From Eucommia ulmoides (Eukaryota > Streptophyta > Magnoliopsida > Garryales > Eucommiaceae): a stretch of 64,000 nucleotides of DNA. Shown piece after piece: positions 1-12,300 of this stretch (position 1 is its first letter; every line of letters begins with the position of its first letter). The DNA lies in assembly GCA_016647705.1 (NCBI GenBank), contig CM028333.1, forward strand, positions 24,298,243 to 24,362,242, written 5' to 3'. The notes under the pieces are model-generated. The model had not been told where the DNA came from. It searched no databases and saw only the letters and a program-made list of their open reading frames with translations. Made by a program: the position numbers and the translations under genes.

Positions 1-78
1 GAGCTATCTCACTTGCTGCACTAACATTTTAGCAAGTTTATAAAATTTTAACTAACAGATTAAGAATGATTAGCATAC

Positions 79-584
79 AGAATGTTCCAGCCCAAATTGC
101 CCAATCAAAACTTCTTTTACAGCATTTGGAGCATCAAAAACTTGGTCAAGCCTGGAATATATGCCAACTGATTTCATCTGTTCACACCAAAAAAAAAAAA
201 AAAGAAACGATAACTAAAACTCAAAGAAATCCAGTTCAAGCTTTCAAAGTTTATATCAAATACATACCTCCTTGGACACTTGAAAGGGCTCTTTGCAGCA
301 ACCATCATCCCCCACATGATTTATAATTGGAACATCAAATGATTTCAGATTTTTGAACAAGAAGTCACGGTCACGAGAATCCTGAGTTATGAAGGCCTGC
401 GTTGTGGTGAAAAGGAAAATCTACTTGTCAAAAGTTAGGGAACTACGCGCAAGAATTATCTGTTCATGACACATACATACAAAAATAAAAATTAGTCAGG
501 CAAGTAACTCAATGCCACACTTGGAAAAAGAGATACTTAATCACAAGAGAGCAAAACAAAGTAGAGGAATCTTAGTCCAAACTT

Positions 585-620
<36 letters not shown>

Positions 621-2850
621 AGAATAAGAGGGTCTGGGAAAGAAGGGGATGGATCACTTAACATTTGTTTTAATATTTCCAAATGAGAAAAGAAAGAAAT
701 CTGCAGACCAGTCTACACTTTTAAATGGAAGTGCGAAAAGGGTAAAGAGAATTCCTGGGTTTGGGGAAGGAGGGGACAAATCATCCCACTTGATATGTTT
801 TAATCTTTCTAAATGAGAAAGGAAAGAACTCCAATCTTTCTACACTAAAGGTGAAAGCGTGAGAAGGGTAAAAGTGAACCAACAGAGCCTTCAAACTAGG
901 AGATCAAACCTGAAGAATTATTGTATTCAAACTACCAGCTGCCCTTTTAGCATTGAATAAACATATAACACCTTATCCTCTTAGCCAAGGGCAGTCAAAG
1001 GTGTTTCAGCTCTAGTTAGGTTGGGCAGAGGCTATTTTAGAAAGTAAATTTATGGTCGTTTTGCTTTCTGACGGAATGTAGCTGGTAGGCTGCATTCTTT
1101 CATGGGTAAGGCTCATTATGTCCCCATCTTTTTAGTATTCCTTTTTCTGATGAATAAAACTTTCTATTCCGCTGGGGTTCAAGTAAAACTAAAATTAAAA
1201 AAAGAAACATAAAAAGAAGGATCTCCTATAAAAGGCTGCTGTAAATTCCTCTTTTAAACTTTTAGGCATCTCTTTCTAATGCAAAGCCCATACGGAGAGC
1301 TGAGCAGGAAATACTACAGCATAAGAGGGAGATTTATCATCAGGTCATTGTTTGATCTCAAAAGTAGATCAAACTAAGAAAACTCTCGAGTCTCATTTAC
1401 AGATAATTTGAATCTTAGATCTGCAGTATGCATGTTTGTTTACTGTGTACACATTGAAATTTCAGAAGCCAGAAAATAAATTCCATCTCAACTTAAAATA
1501 TCAGTTTGCAAGCAATTCAATCATCATCTTCAGACCCAATGTTTTTTGCAGCTAATGAATGAAGAAATGAGGTGGTTGTTTGGACATACCAAGACAAAAG
1601 TATGTTTACTTAATTATGTATCTACATATGACAGGCGAACAGGGGATAGTAGTACTTTAACAGAACGGTAGTTGGTGTTTGTCCTTTTTTCCCTATTTGT
1701 TAACCTGGGAATCTCCCAAGGTTAGGGTCAGCTCGACATAGACAAGGTAAGACACCTTTTGGGGGTTGGGGGGGGGTGACCCTCGGGAATAACATGCCCA
1801 GATGGTGACTCAACCACGGAATCTGATGCCTTGAATGTACTTACCACGTGATCTTTCACCACCCGAACTAACCCCTGAGGGTTATCTCTCCAATATTTTT
1901 CATTCTCTCTTTTCTTGTATCACTTAAATTATTATATAAAATGTTAATGATTTATTAACATAAAAATATATAGATAGCTAAAAAATGATGCACAAACATT
2001 GTTCGTCTCAGGAACACTGGTATATATGTATGTCTACCACATAGATTTCCTTGGATGCTTCCACCAAAATTTATCTATTTTTGTACAAGCAGAAACAAAA
2101 TTATACTAAAGGAGAATCTGATTTTCGGTCAGTATGCGCACTGTGCACCAAATTATCACATAATGTGCTCAAAGTCACATTCCTAAGACCACCTTTTTTT
2201 CTGTGTGTAAATTCCCAGGACTTAAATTGCATTATAATGCTTTCAACCCAAACTTTCACCGTTGCATCACGCAATCAACAAGTATTCCAATTCTTTTGCT
2301 GACAAATGAACTATCCAAAAGACTACATAAAACATCAACCTCCAAAATACCTTCCATATGTAATAAGGAACATGGCCTTCTAAGTAGTCTGCATGAACCC
2401 GATTTGAGACATTGACCTGAGTTGGCAGTAGGAATAAGACCATTAAAATAGTGAATGTGCAGATTTCAATATTAAAATCCAATCACCTAGCATATCTACC
2501 TCAACCAACACAGGCCCATAGACCTCTTTATGAAACTCTTGCCGATGTTCTTGGACCCAATAAAAAGCATCAAATATCTTTTCGGCTCCAGAATTACGTA
2601 ATGCCTGCAAGCGTTTGTTATTTGTATTCTCCATATCCTTCAGCCTGCCAAAAATATGAACAATAGGATGTGAAGCATTCAGTTACTGCAAATTGCATAA
2701 ACAAAACTATCATCTTCACAATCTTTACCTGTCCAAACACTGTCTTAGTGCAACTTTGTTATGAGCCAGGAGTTTTTCCTTGTCCGATTTCTGAGCCCTT
2801 CTATCCCTTGCAGCCTCCTCTAGCTCAAAAATTTGACCACCTAATCTTTC
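79..2850 (-). CDS. SMC5: SMC5 exons 10-14: end of coiled coil and start of hinge
   Basis: Exon 10 (2850-2729) begins ERLGGQIFELEEAARDRR and resumes the coiled coil after the giant intron. Exon 11 (2644-2500) contains NSGAEKIFDAFYWVQEHR and EVYGPVLVE. Exon 12 (2416-2351) contains YLEGHVPYYIWK, exon 13 (396-268) contains AFITQDSRDRDFLFKNLK, and exon 14 (177-79) contains SRLDQVFDAPNAVKEVL. These are the entry to the SMC5 hinge. Exon 14 ends at a GTATGC donor at position 78, so further exons lie outside the window. Confidence 0.93.
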
Positions 2851-3308
2851 CTGGAAAAATTGCATGAGTCAATAACAAGAATAACTCACCATAGGAAGGC
2901 AACCAAACAATACTTCACAATCTTCTGTGAAGCAATATTATTATGCAAAAATGATGTCCCAAGGTAATAAATAAGATTGACAAATTCGTAAGTTTCATAC
3001 TTAATAGCACAGGGAAATTCAATGTATCACTATTGACAACGCGTGTAATATATATTTGATCAAGAAAGGGGAAACATTAGAGAACATGATGAAAGGAAGT
3101 TCAAAAAAATATCCATCAATCTATGTATGTCGGGGATTGTTTTTATAAGTAGGTATTCCATTGAATCTAATATGAATGGGACTCGTAATTTATTAATCAG
3201 GTAGTTTAGAACAAGGTATAGTAATACATAAAGAGCTGGCACTCCACCTTCCAGTGGGCGTATGTGTGATTCAAATACTTGGTTTCTTTCTTCTCTTTTT
3301 TTCCCTTT

Positions 3309-3343
<35 letters not shown>

Positions 3344-6300
3344 GGGGGGGGGGGGGGGGGGCCGCTAAAGTCCAAATTACAAGAAAATCCGCATTATTCA
3401 AGGTCAAAATGTTTCGTACGTAGAGTTGATTAATCCTTCTTCCTAAATCATCGATGTCACCCAGTGTATGTTTAGGTGTTGATGTCTCGTCAGGTACAGT
3501 AAGCCATTCTTCCAACTGAAAGTATAATAGTAGGCTTTTTAGGTACATCACACTTCTATGCCTCTATTTTTGAATGGCTCGAACAAATTCATATCCAAAT
3601 AAAATTTGGAGGGAAGGAAAAAGAAAACTTGACGATAAACCTCGAGGTAACTAAACGTACTTTATTAAACAAAAAGAAAGGAACGAATTACTTCAGTTTT
3701 CTTGTTTTAGATAACTCAACTAGTTATAACTAAAAGTGACATCACTATCAGAAATCCAAAAGAAACTAAACAGTTTTTACCATTACACTTGTCATTAATT
3801 TTGTTCTAGTGAAGGGAGCTTGAGTCCCTAAATAGGGTCTGAGAAAGGGCCTACCGCCTATTCATGCATTTGCATACGCTTTTGGATCCAAATGCTACTA
3901 AGTACTAACATAGTATCAGATTTCGGTTTAGATACCCTTTTGGTTGATTTTCAAATTGCACATTTTGTTTTTGTTGCATTGCCATAGGCATGGTATATCC
4001 ACATGAAAGTCATGGATGCATAAATGAGGATGCGTTTAAAGAGAAGTTCAGCATTCAGAAAGAGGCTGGCATAAGAGGCACCATTGCCATAGCTTTTCAG
4101 ATGCTCTCAATTCTAAAAGTTGTTTGCATAATAGGCTCCAATGCCATAGAATTGAATACAATAATCAATTGTATTATTTTGTTAATCATACAATACGAGA
4201 CTACATATAGAAAAACATAGGAACCAAAAAAGGTAACTAACTAATGACAATTAACTATTTTATTAATCTATATATTTGACTTCCTATATACAAACAATCA
4301 ATCAAATAATCAATTAATAATTAATTATTCCAACACTCCCCCTCAAACTGGTATGAAGATATCTTACATTGTCAACTTGCATACTAGGTAGTCGAATCTC
4401 TTCTTTGTTAATCCTTTTGTTAGAATATCTGCGATCTGTTCCGTAGTCGGTACATCAGGCATACATATTAGTTTACTATCAATCATTTCCTTAATGAAAT
4501 GCTTGTCCACTTCAACATATTTTGTCCGATCATGTAGCACCGAATTGTGGGCGATTGCAATGGTTGATTTGTTATCACAATCGACTTTCATAGGTGCTGG
4601 ATTGGACATCTTCAACTCTTCTAGTAATCTGTTAATCCATAACACTTCACAGACGTCGTGAGCTATGGATTTGTACTCCGCTTCTGCACTACTTCTGGTT
4701 ACGACATTTTGTTTTTTGCTCCGCCATGTGACGAGATTCCCACCAACGAAAGTGCAATACCCGGATGTCGATCTCCTGTCCGTGATGCTCCCAGCCCAAT
4801 CTGCATCAGTATATACCTCTACCAATTGGTGGCCACGTTTTTTATACAAAATTCTTTTTCCAAGTGTACCCTTCAAGTACCTCAGGATTCTATAGGCAGC
4901 TTCAAAGTGTTCTTGTCCCGGTGAGTGCATAAATTGGCTGACCATGCTAACCGCAAAAGCTATATCCGGACGGCTATGTGATAAGTAGATTAAACGCCCC
5001 ACTAGTCTTTGATATTGTTCTCGGTTTACCACTGCTTCAGGTTTGGCCAATTGTAGTTTTTCATTCGGTTCGCTTGGAGTTTCTGCAGCTTTGCACCCAA
5101 GTAGCCTTGTTTCATTTAGTAGGTCGAGTACATTCCACGAAAATACTTCAACAGATCTTGGTCTTTGATCTCAAAGTCATCCGCAAGTTTCCTTTTAAGT
5201 CTTCCCAACTCATCACTATCACTTCCTATTAAGATGATATCGTCTACATAGACAATAAAAATGGCAATCTTACCATCAATTGAGTGTCTATAGAACATAG
5301 TATGATATGGTTGGCTTTGTTGATAACCATGACCTTTTACAGTGGTTTCAAAGTGTTCAAACCACGCTCTAGGAGACTATTTTAGGCCATATAGTGGCTT
5401 TTTTAGTTTGCACACCTTTCCTTGTCCTATCTTTCTTTCAAAACCTGGTGGTAAACTCATGAACACTTCCTTCTCAAACTCTCCATTTATAAAGGCATTT
5501 TTCACGTCTAATTGGTGTAGTAGCCAATCAAGATACATTGCTAGGGACAATAGAACCCAAATAGAGTTTATCTTAGCAACTGAAGCAAACGTTTCTTGAT
5601 AGTCTATCCCATATGTCTGTGTGAACCCTTTAGCGACGAGCCTTGCTTTATACCGCTCTATGCTTCCATCTGCCTTACATTTGACTGTGAATACCTACTT
5701 GCACCCGACTATCTTTGTATTTTTTGGCGAATCAACTATTTCCCACGTACCACTCCTTTTAACAGCATTCACCTCTTCCAAAACTGTTAGCTTCCAACTT
5801 GGATTACCTAGTGCTTCCTCAATATTCCTTGGAATAAACAGATTAGTAGCTTTAGAGGTAAAGGCTCTATAAGGTTTGGAAAGTTTTGTGTAAGATACAT
5901 ATCTAGATATCGGGTGATTGGTGCATGTTCTGACTCCTTTCCTGATGGCTATAGGAATATTGAGATCTAAAGTAATACAAGAATGAGAAGGTTCACTAGG
6001 AGGAGGTAAAGAGATAAGATTACTTGGGTGAGAAGGTTCATTGGGAGATGGCAGAGAGATAGGATTATCTAGATCATTGCTTAGGGAGTCGGATTGACCA
6101 TGTGCTAGAATGGTAGGTTGATCTGTATTCTTCTTTATATCTCTCCGAGTATAAACCCGCAACTCAATACGTGATCATGGTATTTCTTCATCTGTTCGTG
6201 AGGGAATTATGCTTGGTACTAATGTACTAGTAGGGATCCCTTTTTGTTTGTCAATATTTTCATCACTGTTTTTTACTGATTTGGAGGAAAAATTTCTAAG

Positions 6301-9300
6301 ATTGTGGTAAGGAGAGGATCATCAGTGACCCAAAAATTCTCTTCCATTAGATTCTCCCCCTAAAGGGAATTTTTGTCAAAGAAAGAAACATGTTCCAAAA
6401 ACGTGGCATCCATACTAACATGAATGTTTTTTGTTTGTGGATTGTAGCACTTATACCCTTTCGATTTGGTGCATAACAATGAAAACACATTTTTCTGCTC
6501 TAGGATCAAGTTTAGATTGAAATTGGCTGGGAATATGAACATAGAAGGTGTAGCCAAATATTTTAAGAGATAGGTCAGCTGATATCCTAGAAGCTAGAAA
6601 ATGTGTTTTGAAATTATCAAATGGTGTGATTTAGTTTAGAATACATGTAGGCATGCGATTTATTAAATATGCAGTTGTTAAAAGAGCATCGCCCCACAAG
6701 TATTTTGGAATATGCATAGAAAACATGAGTGCACGTGCAACTTCGAGTAAATGTTTATTTTTTTGTTCAGCGATGCCATTTTGTTAAAACGTGTCACGAC
6801 ATGTGAATTGATGTAGAATACCATTTGTTTTCAAAACACTGCCTAAACATTCATAGAAATATTTTGTTCCATTATCTGTGTAAAGAATGCTAGGTTTCAT
6901 TTGAAATTGATTTTCGAGCATAATGCAAAACTCTTTAAATAAAACTTCTACATCAAATTTTGCACGCATCAAATATGTCCAACATAAACGTATGTGATCA
7001 TCAATAAATGTCACAAACCACCTTTTTCCAGATAGTATTGTGATTTTTTATGGACCCCATACATCGCTGTGAATTAAATAGAAAGGTTTGGATGCAAGAT
7101 ATGGTTTTGAAATATAAGAAGCACGCTGATTTTTTGCAAACAAACAACTTTTACAATGAAAAGAAAAATAATCCACATTCTTAAATAAAGTCGGAAACAA
7201 ATGTTTAAGATATTGAAAACTTGGATGTCCTAGTCTAAGGTGCCAAAGCATGATTTTATCACGAACAAACATTGAACTCATACCACTGGGGCCGAGAGTT
7301 GTTTTATTCCTTAAGGAGTTATCATCAAAGTAATAAAGGTCATCCACCAGTCTAACACTGCCAATCGTCTTCCCCGAGCGCTGGTCCTCAAATAAACATT
7401 GAGATTCATAGAACATGGCATGACGGTTAGAATCTCCCAATAGTTTACTTATAGATAAAAGGTTACAAGTAAGTTTAGGAACGTGAATGACAGTTTTTAG
7501 ATTAATACTATCTGAGATTTTTATTTGGCCTTTTCCTGCAATGGGTGAGAAACTACTGTCTGCAATCCTAATTCTTTCATTACCAGAACATGGTGAATAG
7601 ATATTGAAAAAGTGATAAAAACTTGTCATAAGATCAGAAACACCTGAATCGATAATCTAAAGAACTGAATTTAAGGAACAAGAAAAAACTCTAGAGTTGC
7701 TACCTGTTTGAGCTAAGGAAGCATTAGGAGTACCGAATGATAGATTGGCAACCAGCAGTTTCAGAAGTTGATCAATCTGCTCTTTGTTGAATAGAGTGGT
7801 TGCAGCTTCATGCACGGAAGGATAAGATTGGTTAGATTTTTCTCCTGACTTGTTGCTCTTCAAATTTGCAGGTTTCCCATGGATTTTCCAGCATGTTTCC
7901 CATGTATGATGGGGCTTGTTGCAGTAGTCGCACCATATACGAGGGTGTTCCTCTGCTTGGCGTTGAAACTTGCTAGAGCTAGCATTAGCAGCAGCCAAAG
8001 CAGACCTTAGGGTAGATTTCGAGGTAACGTTGGACATGGTGAAGGCAAGGGAAAAATATCGTCAAAGGCTAAGAATCGTCAGATTGACCTTCAACGAATC
8101 AAGTTCGCAAGAAGAAGGCCTGAACAGCGACCGATTTCTTCTGCTTTACTGCGATCGATCGATTTCCGGCTGTAAGAAGGGTTCCGACGAGTGTTCGTCA
8201 GCGGCTATAGGAGACCGGCGAGGCTTCGTCGTCGGTTGTAGAGGGCCGGTGAGTTGTTCGTCGGCTGTAAGTGGCCGGCGAGTGTTTGTCGCGATTGTAG
8301 GATGCCGACGGCTATGTCGGTGGTGAAACAGGGCTGGCTAGGGCTAGGATTTTAATTTTGGCTCTAATATCAAATTGAATACAATAATCAATCGTATTAT
8401 TTTGTTAATCATATAATATGAAACTACATATAGGAAAACATAGGAACCAAAAAAGGTAACCAACTAATGACAATTAACTATTTTCCTAATCTATATATTT
8501 GACTTCCTATATACAAACAATCAATCAAATAGTCAATTAATAATTAATTATTCCAACACATAGCATTTTAAATCAGATGCTCTCAATTCTAAAAGTTCTT
8601 AAAACTTGCAAAAAAATGACTAGTAAATTCTTCATATACTTTTGAGACGTAGTTTTACATGACGGGAATCTGCAAGAGATGTGGAAATTGATGGAGTTGT
8701 TTCTGAATTGCATAATGCATTGCCAAGAGGGTGATGGCTTTATTTGAACGTTGGAAAACAAAGAGACCGTTAGAATCCCACATTGAATTTGTAAGGATTC
8801 CGAAAGTAATCTTTATGTGAAGGAGTTACTCCACTTAATACCACATGGTTTTAGCTTGGAACTTCCTAACATGGTATCAGAGCTAAGTGGAAGTTTCATT
8901 TGTTTATCCCTGATTGTTTGTCTTCTCTCTTCTGATGTTTGTCTAATCACATCACGTGCAAGGTGGAGTTGCACATGGGTGTTAGAATCCCATATCGAAT
9001 TTGTGAGGTTTCACAAAGTAGTCTATAGGTGAAAGAGCTACTCCACTTAATATCATATGGTTTGAGGTTAGAACCTCCTAACAGAGACCTTTTTCAGTTA
9101 AAGTTTTTTATACAAGATCTAAGTGGGCCTATTAGGAGGCAAGTATTTACATCATTTCCAGTGCAGTTGGTTTGGAACTATATCCTTAAGGTTGACAATC
9201 CGAGAGAAGGGGGTTTTCTTGTGAGCCTAACACCTATGCCATGTGCCTTCAAGTGGGGGGAGTCTCTCCATCGATGTGTCGTTGCCAAGGTTACAGGAGC

Positions 9301-12300
9301 CATTCTTCTTATTGGCCAACTTGAAGTGGCATATAACTAGCTCTTCTGGAGGTTTGTTGGACTGCAGGGTCTTCAACTGACATCCCTGAGGGTACTTGGA
9401 GACTAGTTCCTCTCGCTAATTTTGGTGTATAGGGAGAGAGAGGATGGAATTTTGAAAGTACAGAATTCTATAGATATGTTAAAAGGAGAACGGTTTCTAT
9501 ATGCTCTTTGTTTGTTTGGTTGGTTGTTGCTTCTTTTTTTTTTGTTGGGGGGGGAGGGAGGGGGGGTCCATCGGCATTCTTTTTATTTTGTATCAAATTC
9601 TTTTTTCTTTGCTTTGTTTTGTGTTCCACTCCCTTGATGGCCTCTTTATGAATTGTATTCGTCAAACAAAAAAAAAAGTTAGTCCAGGTATCACATTACA
9701 TACACCCACAAAAGCTGGCAAGCTGCAAGCTGCACACTCAATTGGAAAATCAGAGTTCAATTCAAAGAATCGAGGATATACAGGAAAAGGAATAGGATTA
9801 GAATCTGGCCTAAGAGCCAAGTAGAGAGAAGAAGATTTCACTTCTTCCTGCTTCCTGCTTCCCACTTCGACATCACCCATCTCAACCAACACAGAAAAAG
9901 GCAGAATATTAAGAAAGGAAAAGGAAATATCTAATATTAAAAGGAATAAACTGCCTCCTGGAACGGTCGGCAAAACTGGTTAGCATGCATGCCATCATTC
10001 TAAGCACGAGGAATGCTGATTCTCTCTGATGGGGTAGAACACCTTTCCCTATGTTAAATATGCGAGTATACATATTTGTGTTTCTGTTTTTATGATTGTT
10101 CTCTCAATTGTTCATTCCAATTGTACGGATGACATATATTATATGGAGCATGCAAACACTGGAGAATGATACATCGAACCCGGATAGAATTCCAAAAGAC
10201 AGAAAACTGCGCATACACATCAAACTCTCAGCTGAAAGTATCGAAGTCTTATGTTAGAATTGAGCTACATACGAAATGTCCGTTCATATCCATACTTCAT
10301 TCACGTGGATTAATCTCTAACATTTCTTGTGCCACAAGCACCAATTCTCTTCAAATTGTAAATTAACTAGGGATTCCCCATGTCTAAAGTCACTATATCG
10401 ATTTTCTAATTTAAAAGCGTAAAAAGATGATAAATAATAAAAAATTGGCCAATTAAACACAAAAGTGAAATTTAAAGGGTAAAAGATAAAATTTAACTCA
10501 ACTGCCCGAGAAGTGGGGTTACGAAATATTTGGGCCGGAAATTTCTTAAAAAAAATTTGTAAAAACGATCTTATATGTTTATTTTTATCAAATATCTCAA
10601 CCATTACTTAAAAGAGTTCAAATAATGTCCTAATTCATAATATAGATTGCGATGCTAACTCAAAATAACACATAAATTTCTCTGATAAAGTAAAAGAACA
10701 ATAGGAAAAGAATGAGACGGCTTGAATATTGTGTCAACCTCTCCCTCTATTTATAATAGAAATAAGGAAATCACCCAAGAACCCTAAACAATAGGAAAGA
10801 ATGAAATACACTTTAACACTCCCCTCAAGTTGGAGCATATACATTGCATGCTCTTAACTTGTTACAAATATACTTTATCCTTGAACCCCCTAACGGTTTA
10901 GTAAATAAATCAACTAATTGATCGACTAAATTCACATGTCTAGTCTCACTCAACTTCTGCAACAGTTGTTCCCATATAAAGTGACAATCAACTTCAATCT
11001 GTTTCGTTCTTCCATGGAAGACTGCATTAGATGCAATGTGAAGTGTAACTTGATTATCACATACTAGATCTATCAGTGAAGAGTATTCAAATCCAAATTT
11101 TTCTAACAAATGTTTCAACCAAGTTAGCTCACAAGAGGTATGGGCCATCACCTTGCATTCCGATTTTGCACTTGACCAGGTCCCTACTGTCTGGTTTTAA
11201 CTCTTTCAGAATACGATGTTACCTCCAACAAACACATATTATCCCATACTAAACTTCCTATCCGAGGGTAATCCGGCCCAGTCTACATCTGTACACATAA
11301 CCAGGTGCACCATTCAAATATCTGGGGATACGAATCGCTGCATCCTAGTGACAAGTCGTGAAACGATCCATGAACTGGTTGATAGCACTAACAGCAAAGG
11401 AGATATACAATCTCGTAATAGTCAAATAGTTCAACTTCTCAACTAACCGTCTGTATTGCGCTGAATCTGTCAGTGGTACTCCCTGATCTGCCAACAGTTT
11501 TGTGTTTAGATCCATAGGCAAGTCAATCGGTTTCACTCCTAGCATTCCTCTTTCGCTTAACAAATCAACATATTTCCTCTTAGAAAGGTAGATGCCTTGA
11601 CTCGAACAAGCAACTTCAATACCCAAAAAATACTTTAACTGACCCAAATCTTTGGTTTGAAACTTATTGTGCAAAAACTTTTTTAGTTCTTGAATACTAC
11701 TGTAGTCGTCTCCAGTAATCACAATGTCATCCACATACACAATCAACAATATTATCCCGACTGAACTATACTTGTAAAACAATGAATGATTAACTCCACA
11801 AGACATAAGTTCACACTCTGTAACCACATCATTGAATCTCTCAAACCAAGCTCGATGAGACTACATGAAACTATAAATGGATTTCTTCAAATGTCATACC
11901 AAACCAGATTCCCCCTAAGCAACAAACCCTGGAGGTTGTTCCATCTATACTCAGTTAGGTCGCCATTTAAGAAGGTATTCTCGATGTCGAGCAGATGTAA
12001 CGACAAACAAAAGGTGGCAACAAGAAAGATAAACAGGCGACCATATGCGAGCTTGGCAACAGGAGAAAAGGTCTCAGAGTAATCAAGACCGTATACCTGA
12101 GCATAACCTTTGGCAACTAAGCTAACCTTGAGTCCATCAATGGTCCATCTGGATGAACTTTCACTATGTGCACCTAATCCAACTATCGTTTTGCCAGGTG
12201 AAAGCGAGACAAGGTTCCAAGTACCATTTTGATGTAAGGCTAACATTTCCTCTTCCTGACAACGTGAGTATACCTGCAAACGAGATAGCAAACAACTGGG

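Larger units (their letters stand above)
4150..8558 (-). mobile_element. Ty1/copia element copia-1 (4.4 kb, degenerate)
   Basis: LTR retrotransposon in the same orientation as SMC5. Two 186-bp LTRs (4150-4335 and 8373-8558) begin TGTTGGAATAA in sense direction and differ at only about nine sites. The target duplication CATAG lies at 4145-4149 and 8559-8563. Next to the 5' LTR is a primer site resembling the initiator-Met tRNA complement (TGATATTAGAGCC). Next to the 3' LTR is a purine tract GAGGGGGAG. The domain order gag, PR, IN, RT, RH is that of copia. Stops and frameshifts make it non-functional. Confidence 0.93.
4070..8598. repeat. 58-bp tandem duplication, second unit split by copia-1
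   Basis: Unit 1 is at about 4070-4127. Unit 2 begins at about 4128, is interrupted after CATAG at 4149, and resumes at 8559 through about 8598. Both units carry a GCCATAG block and a shared stretch around CAGATGCTCTCAATTC (4098 and 8574). Unit 1 therefore shows the insertion site before copia-1 arrived. Confidence 0.7.

Noticed and set aside
7970-8326. 118-codon plus-strand frame
   Set aside because: Overlaps the copia-1 leader and gag start in antisense. It has no recognisable domain.
9029-9340. 103-codon plus-strand frame after the TRIM
   Set aside because: Begins inside the TRIM LTR, and the rest shows no known motif.
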